DNA from: Bidens hawaiensis
Taxonomy: Eukaryota > Streptophyta > Magnoliopsida > Asterales > Asteraceae
Reading direction: 5' to 3'
Assembly: GCA_021521415.1 (NCBI GenBank)
Contig: JAIQDT010001736.1
Span: forward strand, 62,001 to 126,000
DNA length: 64,000 nucleotides
Part shown: one piece after another, positions 36,344 to 48,730 of the stretch
Position numbering within the stretch: the first letter of the stretch is position 1
Layout of the letters: every line of letters starts with the position of its first letter
Notes under the pieces: model-generated
Told to the model about the DNA's origin: nothing
Seen by the model: only the letters and a program-made list of their open reading frames with translations
Database searches by the model: none
Program-made: the position numbers and the translations under genes

Positions 36344-36345
36344 CT

Positions 36346-39300
36346 ATGGCAGACAACGAGCCGAAGTATGTTTTTGAGCCGAAGCACAATATGTGCGCAT
36401 TATTACAAGTGACACCAGAAAATACACCAATGGCTCGAATGATTTCGTGGATGGCGCGGTCGAACATCAATTTTGCACTCACTGAAAGCCCGATTATTTA
36501 CAGAAATCACTACTTGGATTTCTGGAGATCAGCAGAGTTGGTTGAAGATGTTGATGGAAAAAGAATAGAAGCTACCGTGGCCAGACAAGAGATTCAGATC
36601 ACAGAAAGAATGATCAAGAGGTGTTTAAGACTGAATGATGATGATCACAACCACATAAACTTCAACACAAAACACTTGTTGAAAATCTTTAAAGAAACGA
36701 TGGGTTATCAGGGAAATGTCCATGAAGGACAGTTTCAGAAGGGTTTATTTCCAATGCTATACAGATTTCTGATTCACCACATTATTCATGGATTTGCTCC
36801 GAGGAAGGGATCATGGACTCTGATGAGTCTTGATCTAGCAAATGCCACTGTTGGAACAATTTTTGATCTGCCCTTTAACTTTTCCAAGATGATTTTTGAT
36901 GGGTTAGTGGGGAATCTGAAGAAACCAGAAAGAAAAAGATTTTTACAATACCCAAGATTCCTGCAGATCATATTCAACAACATATTACAAGATTTACCAA
37001 CAATTGGAGACACACATAAACTGCAAGATCCTGATGCGTACAAGTGAATAAAAAATCCAGGTGTCTCTAATACATTTGATGCAAGTGTTCCATTTGAAAT
37101 TTTACCTTGGTTGTTAAACCATGATCTGGCTGTGATGCCTGTGCCTGAGCTGAGCTCAGAGGAGGAAGAAGGGGGTGATGATGACAGTGATGAAGGAGAT
37201 TCTGATGATGATGTTGATGGAAATGAAGGTGGAGATGATTTGGAGATGGGAATTATGTCACAAGAACAGGGGGCCAAAGAGAAGAACCTGAACAACCAAT
37301 CCTAACACTACCACACTCACCACCACCAACCTCACCACATCAAACACCACCTCAATCCTTTACCTTAGACCAACCTGAAACCTCCACACAACACTCACCA
37401 CAACCACATACTTCACCACTTATAAGCCAAATCCAATCAGAACCATTTATACCTAGCACACAACACACACAATCCCCATCCATCACTGAACAACCCACTT
37501 ATGAACCATTCCCTACAACCCCACCCTCAAGCCAACAAGATAACACACTTCAAAGAAATATTGATCTAATGTTGGAAAATGCTGAGTTAAGAAGTAGAAT
37601 TGAGGAAGTGTTGAAAGAGAATCAGGAGTTGAAAATGAGGAATGAGGAGGTGACTGGAGAGAATGTGATGTTGCTGCAGAGGCTAGTAGAGGCTGAATTG
37701 AAAGTTCAAACCCTGGTGCAGGAGGTTGAGAAGACCTCAGCTGCCCCAAAACAGGGGGAGAATATAGATGATAATGATGTGATTATGCCTGATGCTGTAA
37801 GTGTTGAAAATGTTGATGGTTTGAAGATGATCATGAATGAGTATGATGATAGTGATGAATCTGCAATGGATGTGAGAGAAGAAGTAACCAATGATGATGA
37901 GAATGTGTTAACAGAAGAATTGACAGAGATTATGGATGAGGAGATGAGTGTTGAGAATGTAAATGTGAATGCTGCTACTGAGGAACTACAACACACTGAG
38001 CCAAATGATGATCAAGAAGCTAGTTCCAAGAGGGTAGAGCATGACTCTGAATTGGAAAACTTATTTAGAGAGATTGATGAGTTTGAAAGTGATGAGCAAG
38101 AGGATGAAGAAGAGGTGAGAAAAAGGAAAGAAAAGGGAAAAGGTTTAGCAACTGATGATGAACCTATTGTATATGTTGAGAAGGATGTATCCTTTGTAGA
38201 TACTGCTGCTGCTGCTGCTCTTGCTGAGAAAGAAAGACTTATTAAAGAATCAATTGAAAGGGAAGCAATTGCCCATTCCTTGACAGAAGAAGAGTTAGCA
38301 CAGCAGGACCTATTGATTAAAGAAGCCAATGTAGCAAAAGAGATATTTCAAGATGTGGCAGATCAAGAGGTGATTGAAATTTTGGTAAATATGAACAAAA
38401 ATCAAGAGTTTGATGACTCTTTGGGAACGGTGGTCAGCAAGTTTCAGGAGCAACAATCTGAGACTGCTGAACCATCAACCAATCTAAGTACTGACATGAT
38501 TATACCTGAGGAGATTGGTGAAGCCATGGATGTACTAGCTTCAAGAAAGTGGACTGAGCAAGTCAAAGCTGATCAGAAAATAAACCCACAAGAAAGTTGG
38601 TCTCAAAAGGTTCAAACTGCTGAAACACAAGAACCAGAAAAGGCGACAGAATAAGAAGAAGCTGCTCAAGCTGAAGAGACAGAAACTATCCATGACAAGC
38701 AAGAAAGACTATCCAAGATGCATGGAGAGTTTGTTGTAAAAGCAGAAAGATTTGCACAGTTTTATCAAAGAAGGAAGAGATCTGCTGAGCAGGCTGAAGC
38801 TGAAAGAGCTGATAGGAGGGGTATATGGGATGAAAAGAATAAATGTTATGTGGAAACCTCAGAAGATGATGAACCAATCGGGGCAATCCCCCTACAAACA
38901 CTGAAACCAGGAGAAAAATTACCAGGGGTCCCTGATGTTAATGTTTTTGATAAAGATGAAAATGATGATGAACCAGAGCATCCTGACTCTGATGAACCCA
39001 AAATAGATGCCATGATTGATTTATCAGATAATGAGGAGGATGACTCTGAGGAGTCTGATGAAGAGGGTGATGACAACCCTGATCAAGGAGGAGAGAAAGT
39101 TGGTACAAGCTCCACTGCTGAGACCCCTCAAGCTGAAAAGACTTATATTCAAAGAGGCAACATTGAAATCAATGCAGAGGAAGTCTTAAAGAAGGTTGAG
39201 AAGAGAAAGAAAAATGCTGAGCATTATAAAACTTATTTGAAAGTTAGAGGCTATCTTGAAGCTGCCATAGAAAAATACACTGTTGACCAAATTCAAGATC

Positions 39301-40833
39301 TTTACAACAGTGAGAAAGAGATAGTATCAGAAAAATTTGTAAAACAGGATGATAAGATTGAGTTGGAAGAGTTAAAAAAGAAATATAATGGTATGTGTGG
39401 ATACCTGATTGAGAAAGGCACGAAGCCTGAGGTTGTAAGAAATCTGAGTAGAGAGGCAGTATTTGACCAGTATTCCAAGAAGAAAGAGAAAGAATTAAAA
39501 AGGGTCTATACTGAGAGCTCAATCTTAAAAGAAACATCTGATGAGCCACCTGCCAAAAGAACAAGAAGACTCAGGACTGTGAGGGAAAAAGGAGATGGAA
39601 CAAGAAAAGACAACTGATCAACCTCTGATCCCTCAGCCAGAACAGCCTGAAGTTAAACCTGATGATGAACCATTTATGCCTTGGGAGAATGAGGAAATGA
39701 TCAGCATCCTAAGAAACATAATGATAAACAAGAGAGGGATGACGGAATCAGACTTTAATGTTTTGGAGAAAGAGGATTTGAAGACTCTTTTCTACCTGCA
39801 AAAAGATGAGTGGGAAAAGGCATTGAGGGAAGGAGAAAATCCCAAATATTATGCTGATGGCAGATTTGTACCTGCTGGACTGGCAAGAACTCCAGGAATG
39901 AGAAAAATGTTAATTGAACTGGAGGCTGCAGGACATGACATGGTGGAGATAGCCAACCTTCCCACTGAGATGGTGGAAGCTATGTATGTAAAGACATTTA
40001 ATTTGGGACCTCAAAAGCCCAAGAAATCAATTCCACTCAGACCTCCACTCCATCAAAGATTCCCAAGAGGAAGAGGCCAAGGAGGAAGATGAGAATTAAG
40101 CAGCTCAGTACAACAAAGAACAAGACCACAATCTGGTGTGGATCTACCAAGAGAGCTCTACTATGATTTAGTAACTGATACTTTGAAGGTGATTATGGAA
40201 AGTAGGCAGTTGAGGGAAATTATTGTGAGAAGTGACTTCAGAGAATACAATGAAGAACAACTGAGCAGAATGGAGTCACTTTATCTTCATGATTTCAGGG
40301 ACAGAAGCAGATCTGGAGGGAGACAAATGAATGACTTATCTAAATACCTGTATGAGCAAGCTGGAAATGGGTTCAGATTCTTAAAAGACAACATAAGCGG
40401 AGGTGTAGCTTCAATGAACAAAGCAAGAAGATCTGCAAAGGTAAAGAAGATGGATATTGCTGAAAGAGACTTTAAGATGTATGTCAGAGATGAAGACCCA
40501 CTGTCCAACATGAGTAAGTGTATAAGTTTGAGAAGAAGAATGAAAAGGCCAAACTACACTGTACAGAATAAAGGCATCATTGCTCAAGTTGAATACAAGG
40601 AAAATGGAGAATATGCATTGATGAATTCTGATGGAAAGGTGCTGGCTGTGATAAAGAGAGATGCAGATCTTGCTTGCTTGCACAATGAAGATCTAGCTGA
40701 TATTGGAGACTTGGTGATACCAGAAGGACACACTCACTACCAAGTGCTCAATATCTTCAGAGAAAGAGCAGCATCTGTAATCCAGCTGAGAAGACAAGCA
40801 GCCTACAATGAAAGGAAAAGACAAAACAGATAG
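36346..40833 (+). pseudogene. Third ORF of Sirevirus C (env-position protein), about 1,495 codons
   Basis: It starts MADNEPKYVFEPKHNMC. Residues 1-233 match the N-terminal domain of A/B by motif order (KHNMCALLQ, LDFWRSAE, GYQGNV, PFNFSKMIFD, YPRFLQIIFNN). Then come an acidic linker, a Pro/Ser/Thr-rich stretch, a coiled coil (37569 onward, MLENAELRSRIEEVLKEN), very acidic regions, a Lys/Glu-rich helical region and a basic C-terminus ending RKRQNR. Lesions: TGA 37045-37047, one-base shift in a G run near 37267, TAA 38652-38654, frameshift near 39590, TGA 40090-40092. No signal peptide or membrane helix is seen. Charge pattern and length resemble a nuclear or chromatin protein more than a surface protein, but function is unknown. 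Confidence 0.8.
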
Positions 40834-40974
40834 AATAGGCTTTGCTTTGTAATGTCTTCGGATAAACTTTTGATTGTGTAATTTTGTTTATGTAATTTGA
40901 TTATGAAATTTGGTGTGTATTTTGCTAAGTGTAAGTAACCATAGAGTGTTTTGGGTCAGCTGAGGTGTTCCAAT

Positions 40975-40986
40975 CTAGGGGGAGAT
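40975..40986 (+). promoter_or_regulatory. Polypurine tract of Sirevirus C
   Basis: TAGGGGGAGAT lies directly before the 3' LTR at 40987, the typical copia plus-strand primer. Confidence 0.85.
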
Positions 40987-42238
40987 TGTTGGGTCAAGAG
41001 TTTGACCCAAATGAGGAGATTTGACCTAAACGAAGAATTTGGAAGATTGGAATCTTCTCAACCTCCTCAGAAACTGCTAAGTATTGAATCCGAGCACACC
41101 TTGGACCTTCGAGTAAGCTTTTACTTAGCCGAGTACGAGATTTTGCCTCCCGAGCAAGGTTTACTTCAAATAGTCTTCTTAAGTGGATATCCGAGCAAGG
41201 TATGATTTTTGGTGATTTCCCGAGTAAGGTTCATTAATTTGGCATATCCGAGCAAGGTTCACTTTGCCAAGCAGGATTGTTCTTCAAGACCAAGTATTTT
41301 ACTCTTCCGAGTAAGGTATGGTCACCAAGTCCAAGAAGCCAAGTAATTGGAAGACTGGGCAAGGTATTCTTTAATAATTATGGTCCGAGTAAACTTGATG
41401 AGTTAATAGAATATCTTTAAGTTATCTCGAGTAAGGTTCTGCTCAAGTAAGGTATGTACTCCCGAGTACGCCTTATCAATAAGTTGTTCAACTGACAATG
41501 AGCCGAACAGGATCATAGAAGAACAAGGTTGCTCGTAAGGATTTTTCGAACAAAGTTTGATGAGTCCAAGAAGATTGAAGTCTACTCGGTGAATATTTTA
41601 CTTGGTAAAATATTCTTTAAGTAAAGTCTACCCGGAAACTGATTCCGAGTACACTTCTATGTTTACCAAGTCTGAAGGAAGGCCGAGTACACTGCGTACT
41701 CGGAGAGTGAAGTTTAATGAAAAGCCTACCCGGAAGACTTGTTTTACACTTAGTTTTATTTTTGAATATGTAATTTGAATATGTACTATCGGATAGGGTT
41801 TCTAGAAGGAATGACAGCTGTCTTAGGTTGGCAGGCCGATAAATAGAATAATTAGGGCACGCCGCAAAAGACGAATGACACACAAGAGGGAGGACAGAGA
41901 CGGAAAATACGGATAAGACTGACACATTATCTGAGATAATATTGTGTGTGTGACGGCTGTCCTAGGATTCCTCATAAACCCTAAATCGATTACTCCTTTT
42001 GTATGATTAACATTATATAAATGGAAATCTTTTGAGTGAATCATGTGTGGGTCTTCTGTCATTGAATATTCATTGCAACCGTATGTTTGTTATTGATTCC
42101 GCCTTTAACAAACGGTCATCTTTCTAAACATAGTAACTCGTCATTAACTCGCTTGTCAACACGATTAATTTTGTGTGAGTTATGACATGATTGATTAAGA
42201 TCCGATCCGAATAGACCATCAAAAGTTGGGACCTGACA
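40987..42238 (+). repeat. 3' LTR of Sirevirus C
   Basis: 1,252 bp, the same length as the 5' copy, with about 25 substitutions by hand count. Its TATA site has mutated to GATAAATA at 41838. It ends ACCTGACA, followed by the TSD TCATT. Confidence 0.95.
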
Positions 42239-43074
42239 TCATTCGTTAGGAATCACACTGATTCGTTACACTAAGATAACGAATCAGGCGATTCGCTATC
42301 AAGTAAATACTTTAACGAACTAAAACTAGCGAATCACTATTTAATTTTAACTAACTAAATTCCAGTTCGTTATATTTAAAACGAATCCAAATCTGATTCG
42401 TGTAACATCTTATTCGCTAAGCTAGTTCGTGTAAAATCTTAACGAATTAGACACGAAACAGTTCCAATTCGCTAAGACTAACGAATGGTCTTAATTAAGA
42501 CTTGTTCTTTGACTTCACACAGTCAAGGTCAAAATTAGAATGAACACAGATAGTCAACAAGATGAACCCAAGAACAATTAGGCCATAACTATCGTCGAAT
42601 CATCACGATAATGAGCTCGTTGTAATCGGAATTACAACTGTAATCGAAGATGAATGAGATTAAGACTCAAAATCTCTAAGTACATAGTTAGACGAACCCA
42701 CAGTAAACACCAATGTCACAAAACAATAATTAACCCGGCAAACAACAATCAATTCATGATTGAAGCCCACCAAGGGTATCGAAATATGATTCCGATCATA
42801 ATGATATCAAAAACATATATGAATTAACATAAATTATACACAAATGGGTTTTAAAATATCAGAAACCCTTAAACTCCTAAAATTTCATAATTTAACTGTC
42901 AACACATAGCCATTTTTGACGAAAATGATATCGCCATAATCAGCTATACCTTAGAAACTCAAATATGTCCTAGAAATATTCAAACAAGAAAGTCGAAATT
43001 TCAGAGAGAATTTGAACATGTTTCTTAAGAATGAAGAAAGAAGGCGAACAGTGGAAGACTGTTCGTTTTCTTGT

Positions 43075-43084
43075 CTTATATAAC
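43075..43084 (-). promoter_or_regulatory. Internal TATA box before third ORF, Sirevirus B
   Basis: The minus strand reads GTTATATAAG, with a pyrimidine-rich TCTTCCACTGTTCGCCTTC about 30 bases downstream. Both are conserved with copy A (7092-7100). Confidence 0.45.
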
Positions 43085-43119
43085 AGTGAACATAACCCTA
43101 TGTACAACTTGTACGAACA

Positions 43120-43380
43120 GACGATTCGTGTAATTTAAAGTTAACGAATTAGCCCATTCGCTAACTCAAATCGTTACCTTATGTTGGCGAATCGCTACGT
43201 GATTCGTTAAATTAAAGGTAGCGAATCAAGACATGATTCGTGTCATGATTCGTTAAATATGCATAACGAAGGGATGATTCGTTACAGAGTGCGGAAGCGA
43301 ATTAGGTTACCGAACCAGAAGCTAGTTCGCTAAAGAATCACCTAGTTCGTTATCCATAAATAACGAATTGGATTTTAGCG
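43120..43380. repeat. Motif array upstream of the internal promoter, Sirevirus B
   Basis: Roughly ten TTCGTTA/TTCGCTA words in both orientations, matching the array at 7130-7360 in A. It includes ATTCGTTAAAT twice and AGTTCGCTAAAG once. Confidence 0.75.
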
Positions 43381-45141
43381 AAATAAACTCTTTTATTTAA
43401 TTTTAAATTAAATAATTAAATGAATTAATTATTGAATTTATTAAAGAATTAATTAAATAAATAAATTAGGTTATCGAGAAACCCTTTTATCCCGACAACC
43501 AAATACGTTAAGAATGTTTCAGATTTCTGAAACATAATTTAAAATTATTTAAGTATTTTGTACAAAGAAGATGAAAATATTTTTGGTATTTTGTAAGAAT
43601 TTAAAGAATGTATTTACAAAAAAAATATCCGGTCCGCTAAAAAATAGACAATCTTTTTGTGTTTTTCAATGATTTTATCAAAAACAGTACATATTTTTGT
43701 ATTTCTGTTGAGTTTGAGCAGAGAATCATATTGACCAAATTGCCCTTCCATCACAGTTTTATATTTCAGCGATATTATGACTGGCGTTAAGTCGGTCATT
43801 GATATTGTTATCCACATAAATCTAATAACACACATTCAAGTATTTTTGTGATATGATTAAATAGTTCAATTAAAGCATAGAATATCAGAAACTATCAGCC
43901 TCTAATTACGGTTCAAGGTTAATTTGATTTTTGCCAAATCACCCCAACTTGACTTAAACCATTATATTGTTGATAAAAATTTTGATACCAATTGTAGAAA
44001 TTTTGTGCAATGCATCAAGTTTCCTTTACTGTGAGTGAGTATGCACGAGTCCATCAGTCGGCTTACATACATTGTATCCCCTGGGGTCCGTTTCTTAATG
44101 GTATTAAGACGCACGCAAGGGAGGAACAATTGTATGACTAACAACGGATTTTGATCAAGTTAGTAATTTGAATTGTACGAAGTACAGCGGTGATCAAGTT
44201 TAATGACTTTGGGTTTGCTCTAGAAGGCGAGTGAAATATTCATGCTTATGAATACCCAGATGGTTAAGCCGCATAAAGACTCACAATGTCCAGAATCTTA
44301 ACGCTTGTTATTTGCTTTATTTGATTTTTGGGTGATCAACAAATATAAGGCTTGAGTATGACTGGTTATTACATTTCTGCCATCCTCACCGAGACTTTTG
44401 CTAGAGACCAATACCCCTTTCAATTGGGCGTTTCTTTATGTTTATATCACATACTTTACTCTACTGGGTTGTTTAAAGACCTACCAATGCACCAATGCAA
44501 TTAAGCACACAGTCTTTTAAGCTTACTTTTTGCTGAATTTGGGGTCAAGGTAATCAATGTACTATCATGTTCTCTTTTTGCTTCAAAAACTCAAAATTTT
44601 TAGGAGCATAAAATAAAGAAAAGATAAATTTAATCGCCCCAGTTAACTTAAGTTTATAAATAAATGGCTAACCATAAATTCACAAGTGAATCATAGGACC
44701 AAGACATGCAATCATGCTTCACAAACTTAAAAAAACTGACGTAATTTTCAGCGAGAAAATAATCTAAAAACATCTGCAAAAATCTTTTTGGTTTTTCTCT
44801 GTACAAACTTTAAAAACACAATATTTTTATCTTTTTCAAATTTCTTATAAACAAAATAAACTTCACAATCTTTTTGGATTTTCTGATTTTTCTGTACAAA
44901 ACATAAATCACATTATTTTTGGTTTTTCAAAATTTTAAAATGTTTTTGGTTTTTCTAAATATTTAAAAGAAAAACATTAAAGAACAGAAATCACAATAAT
45001 TTTTTTAATTTTGAGATTTTTTTTAATGTTTTTGGATTTTATCTATACAAACGAAAACACACTCTTTTTGTATTTTCTAGATTTTCACCCCTAAAACCAA
45101 AATAAATTTTAAACGAAAAATATGACAGAAAATAAAAATAG

Positions 45142-46974
45142 TCATCCTTGTTTAAGGATATCAGCGAGGGTCTTCAATCTGTTTAAATCAAGCAAAAATT
45201 TAAAACGCGTTTTGTCAAAAGCTTTAGTAAACAGATCGGCTTTCTGAAAATCAGGATGTACTTTCTCAAGATCGATTAATTTGTTTTCATAGCAATCCCG
45301 TATAAAATGATATCGAATTTCGATATGTTTCATTTTAGAATGTTGTACGGGATTCTTGGTGATACTAATAGCAGCAGAATTATCAATCAAGATGGGAGTA
45401 GTAAGAAACTTCAAACTGTAGTCGCGAAGATGTTGTTGTATCCACAAAACCTGGGAACAGCAACTCGAGGCTGCAACATACTCAGCTTCGGCGGTTGAAG
45501 TGGAGACCATTTTCTGCTTCTTACACTGCCAGGAAACAAGCCGGTTTCCTAAAAATTGACATCCTGCAGTCGTTGATTTGAAGTTGATCTTGCATCCTCC
45601 ATAATCTGAGTCTGAGTAGGCAGTAAGAACGAAAGTATCATCCTTGGGGTACCACAACCCGATGTCTGGATTTCCCCTCAAATACTGAAGAATTCTCTTG
45701 ACTGCAGCTAGGTGAGTCACTCGTGGACTAGCTTGGTACCTAGCACACATACAAACAGCAAACATTATATCGGGTCGAGAAGCAGTTAAATACATTAGAG
45801 AACCGATCATAGCACGATAAAGGGTCGGATCAACGGTATCCTCCAATTCATCCGGTGATAAATTGTGACCCACTGGAAGAGGAGTAGAAGGGATTTTTCC
45901 GGCAGAAATCTTGAATCGGCTCAAGACGTCGTTCACATATTTAGTCTGGTGAATAAAAATTCCATGAGCAGACTGGTGAACCTGCAGCCCTAAAAAGAAA
46001 TTCATCTCTCCCATAGAGATCATTTCGAACTTTGTTTGCATGGACTTCTCGAACTCCTTACACAATGTGTCATTTGTAGACCCAAAAATAATATCGTCAA
46101 CATAAATCTGGACTAGAAGAAGATCGTCACCAACAGTTTTATGAAATAAAGTGCAGTCAACAGTTCCTCGTTTGAAGCCATTATCAGTCAGATGGTCGGC
46201 GAGCGTGCCATACCAAGCTCTCGAGGCTTGATGTAGACCATACAGGGCCTTGTTTAATCGGTAAACACGGTCCGGATAATCATGATCTTCAAAACCAGGT
46301 GGTTGTTGGACAAACAATTCCTCGTGTAATTCACCATTGAGAAAAGCACTTTTAACATCCATTTGATAGACCTTGATATTCTTATAATCTACATAAGCCA
46401 GGAAGATTCGAATCGACTCTAATCTTGCAACTGGAGCATATACCTCTGTGTAATCAATACTCTCTTACTGATGAAAACCTTGCACCACTAGACGTTCTTT
46501 GTTTCTGACAATCACCCCTCGATCATCCTTCTTACACTTAAATACCCACTTAGTCGGAATGGCTTTCTTAACTCTAGCAGGTTTGTCTATTAAATCCCAA
46601 ACACCCAAACGTGCAAACTGCTGTAATTCATCTTGCATAGCTTCTACCCAAGAAGGATCTTCAAATGCCTTACGAGCTGTCGTTGGCTCAACTTGAGATA
46701 GAAAGCAATTGAATTTAGCAATATTCACAATTCCTGAAGAATGTAAGTTAGTGTAAGCACACAATATGTTATTATCACTTGACGAAGCAACTTGATGACG
46801 TGTACGAACGCCCACATCAAGTTCTCCAATGATATTTTCCTGTGGATGATATCCATGAATCCGAAGAGTGGGATTCTCAGGAACAATAACATTATCAAAT
46901 AAGTTAGTGTAATGTTCACCCAACTCGGGAGATGAAACATTATCACTGTCAAGATCAATAACTTGAATTTCAGC
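45142..46974 (-). pseudogene. Sirevirus B RT and RNase H
   Basis: Copia reverse transcriptase ([45 protein letters not shown]) and RNase H (DSDYGGC, STAEAEYVAASS, KHIEIRYHFIRD) in one frame, the same frame as integrase. TAA codons lie at 46465-46467 (after GFHQ) and 46975-46977 (in the acidic linker between integrase and RT). The first Met of the longest open part is inside RT and is not a real start. Confidence 0.88.
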
Positions 46975-48030
46975 TTAATCATCATCAGAAGAAGTAGAAA
47001 CATTATCAATAGAAACTGGAGAAACATCTTGAGATTCTTCAGTTGGAGCATCTGGTTGAGCTTCAACTTCATTAGAATTTGAAGATCGTGGAATGGTCAA
47101 ATGATCTTCAAAGTATGCTCGAACCAGATCTTCATTGATATGTTCAGTCGAAGGAGTAAAAGAATTAAATAAACTATCGTAGTCAAACATCCAGTCTGGA
47201 CCTTTCCCTTGAGGAGGAGTTGTGTACTTTTGACAGTCCACATGGTACCATTCTTCAACACAACCAGATGTGAAATTAAAAACCCTTTTCTTTGGAGATG
47301 CATATCCCAAGAAATACCCTTCGACAGCTTTTTCTTCAAATTTACCCGAATCCTTCTTCAACATTGTACACGGACACCCAAATGGTTCCAGGTACTTTAA
47401 ATTAGGTTTTCTATTATTTAAGATCTCGTAGCTTGTTTTCTTGAGTCGTTTCACTAATAGAACTCGATTAAGCGTATAACAAGCTGTATTCACTGCCTCA
47501 TTCCAAAATTGAACAGGAAGCTTTGAATCAGCGAGCATTGTACGTGCAGTTTCAATCAGAGTTCTATTTTTCCTTTCAGCAACACCATTTTGTTGAGGTA
47601 CATAAGGTGCACTATATTCTCGGTGAATTCCCTTTTGAATACAAAAGAAATCCAATATAGTGTTTTTGAATTCAGTACCATTATCACTTCGGATTCTCCT
47701 CACCTTTTGTTTATACAATGATTCGATCTTAGTAATAAGATTTTGTACCAAAACCGGTGTTTGATCTTTTGAACTCATAAATAACACCCATGAATATCTT
47801 GAATAATCATCTGTTACTACAAGACAATACCAGTCTCCAGAAATACTCGCACGATTCACTGGACCAAACAAATCCATATGAAGTCGTTCAAGAGGAGTAT
47901 CAATGGAATTCAATAACTTAGAGGGATGTGTCTTCTTCTTCTGCTTTCCCTTTTTGCATGCAACGCAGTGATCAGATAACTTAAAATTCCTTAACGAGAC
48001 ACCCTCAACTAAGTATTTGCCATTAAATAA
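46975..48030 (-). pseudogene. Sirevirus B integrase
   Basis: All three catalytic residues are visible: Asp in LHMDLFGPV, Asp in RSDNGTEF and Glu in NGVAERKNR. The Cys pair of the zinc finger lies just upstream (CVACKKGK). The C-terminal part runs into a Ser/Asp-rich linker that ends at TAA 46975-46977. A frameshift near 48025-48045 separates it from the GAG-pre-integrase region. It would join element DNA to the target. Confidence 0.87.
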
Positions 48031-48476
48031 TTCATCTTTCTGACATGTATGTGACCCATTCTACGATGCCATAGAATCGAGTCTTTCTCGGTTGCTTTCG
48101 AGACAAACCATGTTTCGATCGATGTGGACACCTTAGAACTCATATTTAAGACATAAATATCATTTGATCGTGGTGATCGCATGACAACCATGTCCTCGGG
48201 AATAACATAACCCGGTTTCAAGATAAGACACTCTTTGTCAATAAATATCGTAGTGTACTTTTTATCACAAATCTGCGATACACTCAATAAGTTATGATCA
48301 ACCTTGTCGCAATAATTTACTTTCTCAAACGTAATGTGACCATTTGAAACATCACCCTCTTGTGTGATCATGCCCCCAAAATTCCCAGCAAACGCTACAT
48401 AACCCCCTTGAATATTTCTTACGTTGGTTAATAGGTTGAGATTCCCAGTGATATGACGAGAACATCCGCTATCCAT
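48031..48476 (-). pseudogene. Sirevirus B protease end and GAG-pre-integrase domain
   Basis: It begins at MDSGCSRHITGN: DSGCS is the copia aspartic protease active site. It continues through the protease body (LLSVSQICDK) to the His of the integrase zinc finger (WHRRMGHIH). It is in a different frame from both gag and integrase. Confidence 0.85.
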
Positions 48477-48730
48477 GATCCAGTTTTCACCAGAAATGGC
48501 CTTGTATGAACCCTACACACAAACAAAAGTGATTAGTTCAAAAATCCCAGCCCAGTAGCATCTTGACAATCTTTATGTAACATAGCCAAATTTGCTTGAA
48601 CATCATTGCATAGTAGCCGTTGTGACCAATCAGTTCCATCTGCTAACATTGCTTGTGTGGTAGATGAAGATGGTTTCTTTTCAGCATCACTTCCTCGTGG
48701 TGTAGAAGCATTTTGACTTTGACCATGAGG

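Larger units (their letters stand above)
32414..36345 (+). other. Noncoding spacer between pol and third ORF of Sirevirus C
   Basis: 3.9 kb without recognised proteins. In order it has a 12-bp tandem repeat (32483-32542), two or three conserved modules shared with A/B (33201-33282, 33351-33434, 34013-34034), the CGAGYA array (34430-35850), a TATA box (35965-35974), a CT-rich start region (36001-36021) and a candidate leader intron (36119-36343). The arrangement parallels the spacer of A and B although the sequences are mostly different. Confidence 0.75.
27157..42238 (+). mobile_element. Sirevirus C, second family, 15.1 kb
   Basis: LTRs are 27157-28408 and 40987-42238 (1,252 bp each), flanked by TCATT at 27152-27156 and 42239-42243. 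Internal order: PBS, gag, large deletion, integrase C-terminal part, RT, RNase H, 3.9 kb spacer, third ORF, PPT. About 25 LTR differences were counted by hand (2.0%). The element sits in opposite orientation to its host B, in the leader intron of B's third ORF. It is disabled by the deletion and by several stops. Confidence 0.93.
26998..42949 (-). promoter_or_regulatory. Candidate 5'UTR intron before third ORF of B (split by C)
   Basis: Donor AAG/GTATAG at 42949 and acceptor TTTATACAG at 26998, seven bases before the ATG, both on the minus strand. Without the C insertion the intron would be about 865 bases. Copy A has the same donor (CAG/GTATAG at 6963) at a similar distance. Sirevirus C landed inside this segment. 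Splicing is inferred only from the sites and their conservation. Confidence 0.35.
42239..45141 (-). other. Spacer between pol and third ORF of Sirevirus B (main part)
   Basis: This continues from 26992-27156 across insertion C. In element orientation: T-rich degenerate repeats (45090-44770), conserved module (44705-44635), GGGGTGATTTGG block (43955-43933), motif array (43380-43120), TATA box (43084-43075), donor (42949) and second motif cluster (42490-42239). Long stretches near 43620-44560 are very similar to A 7600-8520. No recognised protein. Confidence 0.75.

Noticed and set aside
37706..39076. Ser-rich minus-strand frames within Sirevirus C
   Set aside because: Antisense shadows of the acidic GAT/GAA-rich third ORF.
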